DNA of 64,000 nt, from positions 1,038,842 to 1,102,841 of the forward strand of contig NZ_HG005139.1 of the NCBI RefSeq assembly GCF_000455265.1. The letters are read 5' to 3'. The stretch comes from Paenibacillus antibioticophila (GTDB lineage Bacteria > Bacillota > Bacilli > Paenibacillales > Paenibacillaceae). The notes under the pieces were generated by a model. It saw only the letters and a list, made by a program, of their open reading frames with translations, searched no databases and was not told the DNA's origin. A program made the position numbers and the translations under genes. Of this stretch, positions 7,522 through 16,400 are shown in pieces. Positions within the stretch are counted from its first letter, which is position 1. Each line of letters starts with the position of its first letter.

Positions 7522-10500
7522 GTGAAGAGCAGGATTGCGCTTACAAGTCGGGTTCTAGCAGTAATTATACTTATCACCTCGTTGTTCTCAACGGGGTATG
7601 TTCCGGTTCAGCCGGCAGTGGCGCAACCCGGTGACGTCAATGTATTCGCCGGAGCGGCTGCTGCGGCCACGGCTAACGGGGAAATTTCGCAGAACTATTC
7701 AGCGGCCAATGCTATTGACGGGGAAGATGCTGATAAGAAATGGTCCTACGAAGGGGATGCACAGTTACCTGAACAGAGCAACCCTTATTGGTTAGAGGTT
7801 GATGCGGGCAGCGAGGCAACGGTTCACAAGTTCGTGCTGTACCATGCCGGTGCAGCGGGGGAGCCAGAGCAGTATAATACCCGCGATTTTACGATTGAAG
7901 CCAGCTCTGATGAGCTTCATTGGAGCCATGTGGTCACGGTGACAGATAACACATACGGCGTGACAGAGCATGAACTGGATGCGCCGGTTACGGCCCGCTA
8001 CTTTAAGTTGAATATTACGAACCCTGGTGAGATTAACGATAATGGTCATTATCAGGCGAGCATTTATGAGTTCGAGGCTTACGGAACGTTCGGGAATACC
8101 CCGGCAGATGCCATTCCGGTAACCGGTATTTCCCTGGATAAGTCAAGGCTGGAGCTTGAGGTTGGAGAATCGGAATCACTTCGGGCAACCATTGCACCAA
8201 GTAATGCGGATGAGCCGGGCTATTCCTGGTCCACGGCAGACCCTTCTGTCGCAGAGGTGAGTGTTGACGGCCTGGTTAAGGCAATATCACCAGGGACAAC
8301 GGAACTTACGGTGATTACGGAAGATGGCGGGCACAGTGCATCTGCGGAAGTCGTGGTGACCATGCCGAAGACCGTAATGACTTTAGCGGCAGGGCAATTG
8401 ATCGCACACAACAGTGAATGGACCTATCTAGATAATGGCTCGAATCAAGGAGCGGCCTGGACCGCTGTTAATTTTGACGACAGCCAATGGAAGTCGGCTC
8501 CGGGTTCCTTCGGATACGCCAGCAGCGGTAAGGAACAGCCGAACACGGCGGTTGATTATGGTTCGGACAGCAACAATAGATATATTACGACCTATTTCCG
8601 CAAGGAGCTTCAGATTGCCAATGCGGACGACATTAAGCAGCTCTCTGCCGTATTGATCCGTGACGATGGCGCAGTGGTCTATTTGAACGGTCAGGAGGTT
8701 TACCGTACGAATTTGCCGCAAGGAGCCATTACCTACACCACGCTTGCTCCGGATGCGGTAGGCGATGAGCGTGAGGAATTGTATTTCGATATTGACCCTT
8801 CCCTGCTGTTAGATGGAAAGAACGTCATTGCGGTGGAGGTTCATCAGCAGCGCGGAAGCAGTTCAGACTTGTATTTCTCCATGGAATTAAACAGTTCTGA
8901 TATTGCCCCTCCTGTCATCGCGAAGAATCAAGGTTTACTGGGGCAATATTACACGAACACAGGCACGCCGTTTAATTTTGGCGAACACAAATCAACAATG
9001 ATTGATCCGCAAATCCACTTCACGAATCTGGACCCGATTCTGCAGACCTGGGTCGGCCAACAGGACAATGCCAACATATCCTGGACCGGACAGATTACAG
9101 TGCCGGAAACGAATGACTATACCTTTTACATGATCGGTGACAACGGATTCCGCTTATGGATTGACAATCGGCTCGTGATCGATCACTGGGAAAATGATTG
9201 GGACGTAGAACAAAGCAGTCAGCCGATGAATTTGCAAAGCGGAGTAAAATATAGCTTCAAAGTGGACTATTTCGAAGATTTCGGCGGTTCGAACTTATAC
9301 TTGCGCTGGTCCACTCCAACGATGGTGAAGGAGATTGTTCCGGCAACCGCGTTTTATTTGCCTGAAGAATATACCGGCCCTATTGCCGGCAGCTTGGCGG
9401 CGAACGGTCAGACCGTATCCTTGCAGCTCATGGAGGAGCTGGATGTACTTCCTTCCGGCCTCAAGGATCATCTAACGGCAAAAGTGGGCGATCAGGAGCT
9501 GAAGGTTGAAGAGGCTGCGCTGGCAAATGACCCTTCCATGCTCCAGCTGAAGCTCGAGAGCACTGTCAAGCCTAAAGAAATCGTAACTATCGCATATGAT
9601 GGACAAGCCGAACTGAAGTTCAATAGCGGTAGAAGCATAAGTGAATTTACCTTTAGTCCGGTCAACCAGTCGGAAGCTGTGGACTACTCGCCAAAGGATA
9701 TTGTTATGTCCCTGTATGGTGACGCGAAGACGACTCGTTCCTTTGCCTGGTATACCTCTTATGAGGCTCCGGATCATGCCCCGGGAAATATTCTGGACAG
9801 CATTGTCGAAGTCGTACCTGCTGATCAAGACTTTAACTCGGCAGCAGTACTCCGCTTTACCGGTGCGCCGGAAGATACGCTGGTCTTGAAGAACTTGAAT
9901 CTGGGCAGCACAACAGGTACTTATATCAGCCATAAAGCAATAGCATCCGGCCTTGTCCCGGGAACGGCTTATAAATACCGGGTAGGCAGTGACGGAAATT
10001 GGAGCACGGACGGTCACTTTACGACCGAAGGCGAACACGAGACGGAGTTCGAATTTTTGTATATGACGGACTCCCAAGGCGCGAACACCGAGGATTACCG
10101 CGTCTGGGCCGAATCACTCCGAAACGCTCTGGACGATTATCCGGACGCGAGATTTCTGGTGATGCCCGGTGATTTGGTGGATGCCGGAGCGAATGAAAGC
10201 CAATGGAGCGATTATTTCGGACAACCGCAGGATATGTTGATGAATCTGCCGGTAATGGCAACGATCGGCAACCATGAAGGGCCGAATAACAACAATTTCT
10301 TCTATCATTTTAATTTGCCGGATGATTCGTATACAGATCCCAAGCCAAGAGGAACCGTATATTCCTTTGACTACGGTCCCGCGCATATTATGGTGCTGAA
10401 TACAGGGGACATCCCTTGGGATGACGCACAGACCAATTCATTCAACAAGCAAATGGAGTGGCTTCGCAAAGAAGTGGCTCAAACAGATAAGAAGTGGAAG

Positions 10501-11793
10501 ATCGTTGCTTTCCATAAAGCGATTTATTCGGTAGGCAATCATGCTAACGATACGGATATCAAGGAGCTGCGGCAGAAGCTATATCCTGTGCTGGATGAAC
10601 TCGGGATCGATATGGTCCTTCAAGGACACGACCATGTCTTTATGAGATCCTATCAGATGTATAACAATCAGCCTGTAGCCAATGTGACTACCGATACGAA
10701 CGGCCAAGTGATGAATCCGGACGGAACGCTATATATGATCAACAACTCGCCGGGACGAAAATATTATGGAATTAACGCGAACGCGGACAAGTCTTTTGCC
10801 GCCGTCTATCAACAGCCGTACAAACCGATCTATTCGGGGGTTCAAATTACGGAGGACAGCCTGACGATCCATACGTATATTTCCGGAGAGGATAATCCGT
10901 TTGACAGCTATACGATTGTGCAAAACAGCGCCAAACCCAATCCGGTAGAAGAGCTGTCGATCGATAAGACCGATACGGGAGGGGCGGTATTATCCTGGAC
11001 ACAGCCTGCTGATCATTCTGCGGATGATCTCATTCGCGGCTTCCGGGTCTATGAGACGAGCGGGAGACTGGGACCGAATTGGAGCGTTTATGTACCTGTT
11101 GTAGCGGGACAAATAGACTACCAGGTTGAAATTGAAAAGCTGGACTTCTCTGTAACCTATGAATTTGCAGTCAGAGCTGTGGACAAGCGAGACAATTCAG
11201 AGGTCCGGACGGCAGTTCTGCAAGGCGGTGCGCCGTCTGCGCCAACCCATCCTGTGGTGGATGATGCTCGCAACACCTTCGGCTGGAAGCTGGTACCGGG
11301 CTATGCTGAGCTTTCGGACTACGAATACAGCGTAGACAAAGGCATTACGTGGCGGACGGTGACGTCAAATCCGCAGCCGGTTGGTGATCATGACTATCCT
11401 GCCGGTGCAGTTCTGGTACGCGTGAAAGGAAATGCTGCGGCTGGAACAGAAGCAGGCTTGCCGCTGGCTTCGGATCTTCCATTTACAGTGAACGGGTTCA
11501 GAGATACGTTTGCGCTGACCGGAACGGTGAAGAGGGAGGATCAGCTCCAGGTGGATGTGGAGATCGAGCAGCTGGAGAATTACACGGGTCCTGTCTATGT
11601 AGTGTTTGAGCTATTGAACGGGAACGAGCCGATCTTGATCAACGCCATACCGCTGAACAACGGCAAGCTGAATGTTTCCCAGTATTTTAACGTCAGCGGG
11701 AATAAGTACAGCGTGAAGGTGTTCGTGTTCGACGAATTTGATAACAGCCTTGAAGTACCATTCCAACTGGCAAGACCGGTTGTGCTTCAATAA
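7522..11793 (+). CDS. Secreted multidomain metallophosphatase (purple acid phosphatase-like) with carbohydrate-binding modules
   Basis: A 1423-residue exported protein. Order: signal peptide (about 1-35, ending AVAQ); F5/8 type C/CBM32 (about 40-192); Big2 Ig-like (about 199-282); a beta-sandwich module with LIRDDGAVVYLNGQE (about 288-456); PA14 (about 470-617); a purple-acid-phosphatase N-domain (about 720-840); a calcineurin-like metallophosphatase core (about 845-1045) with metal-ligand motifs MTDSQ, GDLVD (883-887), GNHE (about 915) and GHDH (about 1035); Fn3 (about 1139-1240); two C-terminal beta modules. It should hydrolyse phosphomonoesters or diesters outside the cell while bound to sugar polymers. 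GTG 7522 has AAGGAGGG upstream. It leads an operon with an SLH protein and a GH92 mannosidase. No cell-wall sorting signal is seen. Confidence 0.85.
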   Translation: MKSRIALTSRVLAVIILITSLFSTGYVPVQPAVAQPGDVNVFAGAAAAATANGEISQNYSAANAIDGEDADKKWSYEGDAQLPEQSNPYWLEVDAGSEATVHKFVLYHAGAAGEPEQYNTRDFTIEASSDELHWSHVVTVTDNTYGVTEHELDAPVTARYFKLNITNPGEINDNGHYQASIYEFEAYGTFGNTPADAIPVTGISLDKSRLELEVGESESLRATIAPSNADEPGYSWSTADPSVAEVSVDGLVKAISPGTTELTVITEDGGHSASAEVVVTMPKTVMTLAAGQLIAHNSEWTYLDNGSNQGAAWTAVNFDDSQWKSAPGSFGYASSGKEQPNTAVDYGSDSNNRYITTYFRKELQIANADDIKQLSAVLIRDDGAVVYLNGQEVYRTNLPQGAITYTTLAPDAVGDEREELYFDIDPSLLLDGKNVIAVEVHQQRGSSSDLYFSMELNSSDIAPPVIAKNQGLLGQYYTNTGTPFNFGEHKSTMIDPQIHFTNLDPILQTWVGQQDNANISWTGQITVPETNDYTFYMIGDNGFRLWIDNRLVIDHWENDWDVEQSSQPMNLQSGVKYSFKVDYFEDFGGSNLYLRWSTPTMVKEIVPATAFYLPEEYTGPIAGSLAANGQTVSLQLMEELDVLPSGLKDHLTAKVGDQELKVEEAALANDPSMLQLKLESTVKPKEIVTIAYDGQAELKFNSGRSISEFTFSPVNQSEAVDYSPKDIVMSLYGDAKTTRSFAWYTSYEAPDHAPGNILDSIVEVVPADQDFNSAAVLRFTGAPEDTLVLKNLNLGSTTGTYISHKAIASGLVPGTAYKYRVGSDGNWSTDGHFTTEGEHETEFEFLYMTDSQGANTEDYRVWAESLRNALDDYPDARFLVMPGDLVDAGANESQWSDYFGQPQDMLMNLPVMATIGNHEGPNNNNFFYHFNLPDDSYTDPKPRGTVYSFDYGPAHIMVLNTGDIPWDDAQTNSFNKQMEWLRKEVAQTDKKWKIVAFHKAIYSVGNHANDTDIKELRQKLYPVLDELGIDMVLQGHDHVFMRSYQMYNNQPVANVTTDTNGQVMNPDGTLYMINNSPGRKYYGINANADKSFAAVYQQPYKPIYSGVQITEDSLTIHTYISGEDNPFDSYTIVQNSAKPNPVEELSIDKTDTGGAVLSWTQPADHSADDLIRGFRVYETSGRLGPNWSVYVPVVAGQIDYQVEIEKLDFSVTYEFAVRAVDKRDNSEVRTAVLQGGAPSAPTHPVVDDARNTFGWKLVPGYAELSDYEYSVDKGITWRTVTSNPQPVGDHDYPAGAVLVRVKGNAAAGTEAGLPLASDLPFTVNGFRDTFALTGTVKREDQLQVDVEIEQLENYTGPVYVVFELLNGNEPILINAIPLNNGKLNVSQYFNVSGNKYSVKVFVFDEFDNSLEVPFQLARPVVLQ

Positions 11794-11817
11794 CGGACTG
11801 AAGGGGAGGACAATACG

Positions 11818-13449
11818 GTGAGAAAATATTTGGCGGCGATGCTGGCATTGGTAATTATGCTTATGCCGGCTTCGGTCTTTGCCGCAGCTTCCTTTACACT
11901 GGATCTCAGTGTGAAGGAAGTGCAACGCGGCGGTCAACTTACGCTTTCTGGAGAAGTTGCGGATGAATCAGACGATGTTGTGGTCAAAATTGTAAGTCCG
12001 AATCAAACCATCTTATATATTGATGTGATCCCTGCAGCAAGCGGCGCTTACTCGCAGACAGTTACAATCCCTCAGACGGAAGACCTGGCTCCTGCAGGAC
12101 AATATACAGTGGTTGCAGGAAACGGCGGCCTGACGGCGAGCGGAACGTTTACAATTCCGGCCAAGGGCTCCGGTACGAGCCCTACTCCGAGTCCTGCTCC
12201 GAGCCCGGCTCCAACAGCGCCTGCGAATAATAATAGCAGTCCTGTGATAGATTCCGATGAGATTCCGCCTGACGCAGGACAGGCTAATGGGGCAAAGCTT
12301 CAGCCTGAACTGGCCAAGGATGGCCGTTATCTCGTAGGTCGTGATGTGCTCGCAGAGGCTGCTCGCCAGGCCAATGGCTCCGTAACGATTGAGCTTCCCG
12401 CTGCGGCCTCGGAATCCGGGGCAGCGCTGGAATTTCCGGCCAAATCGCTGACGGAATTAAGCGATCAAGGAACGGACCTGATCATTGTGTCCGGCAATCG
12501 GACGGTGCGTTTTCCAGCGGGAGCATTATCGCTAGCCGCTGACTCGTCTGCCCGAATCCATATTGTAGTGCAAGCGGCTTGGAACAATGAAGCCAAGGCA
12601 TGGGTAGAGCAATCGTTAAAAAATCAATCGGATTATGCAGCTACGGGTGTCGTGCTTTCTGTAGTCATTCAATTGATTTCCGGCGATAGCATTCAAGAAA
12701 TTCATCAATTAGATAAACCCGCTGTAGTGACGATAGCTTTGACAAGTGAACAGGCACAGCTTATTTCTGCGGATCTGGCCGGTGTCTATTATGCGGACGG
12801 AGCATCTGTGGAATATGTGCCAGGTGTCTTGAAAAACGGTCAATTTACGTTCTCAGCGGATCATTTTTCCTACTACACGATCCTGCAATACAGCAAGACG
12901 TTTCTTGATTTGGTTGGCCATTGGGCGGAGGCTTCGGTCAAGTCGCTGGCTGCCAAACAGATTGTGAACGGGGTGGACAATAATCATTATGCGCCGGGAC
13001 GCAGCATCACGCGCGCCGAATTTGTCGCCTTGATTATGCGGGCACTTGATCATTCTGGCAGCCAGCCAACGGGCCAAGCGGCCGCGGGAGGATTCACAGA
13101 TGTGCCTGCTGGCCGCTATTACACCGAAAATGTAGCTGAAGCGGCTGCGCTTGGTATTATCACCGGATATGAAGGGAAATTCCGGCCTAACGACCAGATT
13201 ACCCGCGAGGAGGCAGTCGTAGCACTGAATCGTGCAGCGGATTACTTCCATTTAACAGCCTCCGGGCAAGGACAGCCTGCTTTTACAGATGCCGGAAGCA
13301 TCTCGGATTGGGCTAAGGAAGCGGTTGAGACGGCATGGAGCCATGGCTTGATTCAAGGCGACGGGAAGAAGTTCAATCCGGGCCAAGCTGTGACTCGGGC
13401 AGAAGTAGCTGTCATGGTGGAGCGGCTATTGAAGAGCAGTTCTCTGTGA
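11818..13449 (+). CDS. S-layer-homology (SLH) surface protein
   Basis: A 543-residue exported protein: signal peptide (about 1-24, VFAAAS); an Ig/macroglobulin-like beta domain (about 25-113); a Pro/Ser/Thr linker rich in PTPSPAPSP (about 117-142); an unassigned middle domain (about 145-355); and three C-terminal SLH repeats (about 362-410, 423-472, 484-537) with the ITRAEF-, ITREEA- and VTRAEV-type motifs. SLH domains bind pyruvylated secondary cell-wall polymer, so it sits on the outside of the wall. GTG 11818 follows GGGGAGG by about 9 bases, and the gap to the phosphatase gene is only 24 bp. It may anchor the two enzymes encoded on either side, neither of which has SLH domains; that is inference. 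Confidence 0.88.
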   Translation: MRKYLAAMLALVIMLMPASVFAAASFTLDLSVKEVQRGGQLTLSGEVADESDDVVVKIVSPNQTILYIDVIPAASGAYSQTVTIPQTEDLAPAGQYTVVAGNGGLTASGTFTIPAKGSGTSPTPSPAPSPAPTAPANNNSSPVIDSDEIPPDAGQANGAKLQPELAKDGRYLVGRDVLAEAARQANGSVTIELPAAASESGAALEFPAKSLTELSDQGTDLIIVSGNRTVRFPAGALSLAADSSARIHIVVQAAWNNEAKAWVEQSLKNQSDYAATGVVLSVVIQLISGDSIQEIHQLDKPAVVTIALTSEQAQLISADLAGVYYADGASVEYVPGVLKNGQFTFSADHFSYYTILQYSKTFLDLVGHWAEASVKSLAAKQIVNGVDNNHYAPGRSITRAEFVALIMRALDHSGSQPTGQAAAGGFTDVPAGRYYTENVAEAAALGIITGYEGKFRPNDQITREEAVVALNRAADYFHLTASGQGQPAFTDAGSISDWAKEAVETAWSHGLIQGDGKKFNPGQAVTRAEVAVMVERLLKSSSL

Positions 13450-13483
13450 GAGGCAGTTCAAAAAAGGAGGAGAACCAAGCGCA

Positions 13484-16400
13484 ATGAAAAAAAGGTTTTT
13501 TGCAATCATCATGACGCTGTTGCTGTTATTCAGTTTGTTAGAATCATTGATCCCTGGGCTGTCTCCCGTAACAACGGCAGCATCGGGCACACTCGTTCAG
13601 GGGGAACCGACGCGCAATGTTGCCTTGAACGCGGCAGTGACCGCTTCAGGACAATGCAACAGCAATGAGGCCGGAAAATTTGCCGTCGATGGCAAGACAG
13701 ACACGAAATGGTGTGATAATACGAGCGCCAAAATCAAATGGCTGAAGCTCGATTTAGGACAGGTCTATACCATTAATGAATGGGTTGTCATGAACGCGGC
13801 AGTTGGCGAGAGCAAGAATGCCCCTTTCTGGAATACTAAAAATTTCCGCCTGCAAAAAAGTGACGACGGTACGATATGGACAGACGTCGATATCGTTCAG
13901 AACAATGCCCAGGCTATCGTTGACCGCTACTTGCCCGAACCGTTCTCGGCCAGGTACGTCCGGTTTTACGTTAGCCAGGGAGAGTATGACTCCAATACCG
14001 TTCGTCTGTATGAATTGCAATTGTATGGGGTTGAAGCCGGAAAGACGCCTGCCTATCCGCCCGTTAATCTTGAGGCGGTTGACTATGTAGATCCGTTCAT
14101 TAATACGCTCGGAGACAACGGCCAGACCAATCCGGGACCGACGATGCCGTTCGGCCTTGTATCGCTTGGACCCGACAGCGATGGCGGCGCATTTAGCGGC
14201 TACTATTATCAGGACACGAACCTGAAGGGCTTCTCGCACCTGCGTTTTAGCGGTGTAGGCTGCAGCGGGGCCGGCGGCAATATCCTGATGATGCCCGAGA
14301 CCCGCACGTTCACCAAAAATGTGAATGAATATAAGCAGAAATACGACAAGTCGAGCGAGCAGGCTTCCGCCGGCTATTACGCTGTGACCCTCGATTCCGG
14401 CGTCCAGGTGGAGCTTACGGCTTCCGATAACGTCGGATTTCATCGCTATACTTTCCCGAACACAGCTGCAACAGGCTCCGTCCTGGTCGATCTGTCCAAT
14501 TCCTATGCCGGCATGATCGATGCAAATTTGAAGGTGGAAAGCAATAATGAAATTACCGGTATGGTCAAATCGAAGAATGTATGCGGAAACGGATACTATG
14601 TCATGTATTTTGCGATCCAATTCGATCAGGATTTCGATTCGTATACCTCCTGGCAAGGAGATGCAACAGGAACCGATCCTGTTCGCAGCGGCTCCAACAG
14701 CGGTGTATGGGTGAATTTCCAAAATGCTGGCGGAGAGGTGATCCAGGCCAAGGTAGGTCTGTCGCCAATCAGCGTCGAGCAGGCAAAGGTTGAACGTGAT
14801 CATGACATCACAGGCTGGAGCTTTGATGCTCAGCATGCTGAAATCCGCCAAGCATGGAGTGACCTGCTAAATAAGGTAGAGATCACAGACGCGGATGAAG
14901 AGAACAAGAAGATTTTTTATACGCAAATGTATCACACCTTCCTCCATCCTAAAAATGTGACAAGCTCTGTGGGCACGTTTAAGGCGGGGAGAGATGAGAA
15001 TACGGTTCGGCAGGCCTCCGAGCTGGGCAATGATTTTGAATATTATAACGGCTGGGCAACCTGGGATGATTTCCGGAAATATGCCTTGTTCTCTGTGCTG
15101 ACTCCAACTGAATATAACAACATGGTGAAATCGCTGGCAGACTTGTACAAGACGCGCGGCACCTATACGCAATGGGGCGATGGGTACTGGCCAAGTCCGA
15201 CGGTGCGCAATGAGTTCAACGGGGCGGTTCTGCTTGATGCCTATGCCAAGGGCTTTCAGGATTTCGATGCCTATACCGCCATGAAAGGGATGGGGGTTGA
15301 CGCGGATAACTTCGGTGATCAGGACAAGGTTTCCGGTCAGCTTGAAAAGGCAAAGAGCGGTTATTTTCCAATGAAGCTGGCTGAGCTGCTTGGAGATAAC
15401 ACGACATATGAAAAGTACAAGGAAGTTGCCTTATCTTACAAGGATCTCTGGAACCCGAATCAAGTCGACGAGAATGGCAAGAAGATGGGCTTCTTTACTC
15501 CAAACGGGATAACCGTCGGCAGCGAGGATGTAGCTAAAGTAGACAAATTCGCCTATCAGGGAAATCTGTGGCACTATCGCTGGTCCGCTTCGCAGGATAT
15601 GGACGGCTTGGCTGAATTAATGGGCGGCAAGACGGAAATGGCCAAGCAGCTGCTGGATTTCTTCAGCCGGGACGAATATATGGCTGTCAATGAGCAGGAC
15701 CTGGATGCGCCTTACTTGTTTAACTATTTGGGCTATCCTTATTTGACGCAATATTATGCGCGCGAGTTCACGACAGAGGTTGTAACCCAGAAATATCATA
15801 ACCACGGGCTGTATAGCTATCCGATGAAATCGCGGATATACCGGGCCGATCCCGAAGGCTATTTGTCTTCGATGGACGATGATGCGGGAGCCATGGCCTC
15901 CTGGTTCGTGTATAGTGCATTGGGGATCTATCCTGCCAATCCGGGAGACGCGGCTTTCCTGATCGGGTCGCCGATCTTCTCGGAAGTGAAGCTGCATCTG
16001 GATGGAGGCAAGACGTTTACGATCAAGGCAAACCAGGTTTCTAGCGAAAATCGTTTTATCCAATCCGCGCAATTGAATGGCAAGGTTTTTGATCAGGCGT
16101 GGATCAGCTATGAGGATATTATGAATGGAGGCACGCTTGAATTCGAAATGACCTCCGTGCCGAATACAGCTTGGGGAGCCAAGGCCTCAGCGGCTCCGCC
16201 GGCAACGGATTACGGGTCAAATGTGGACAGCAGCTTGTCCCGTCAGGAGCTGCTTGCTGAAGGAGCAGAATGGAATTATTTTGATAAGGGAAGCTATGCC
16301 GGCAATGGATGGACAGGTCTTACTTATGACGATAGTGCCTGGAAATCGGGTGCTGCACCGCTTGGATACGACAATAAAGGATATGCAAAGACGACGGTAA

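Noticed and set aside
13754..14851. Minus-strand open frame within the GH92 gene
   Set aside because: It lies inside a gene with clear catalytic motifs and has no features of its own.
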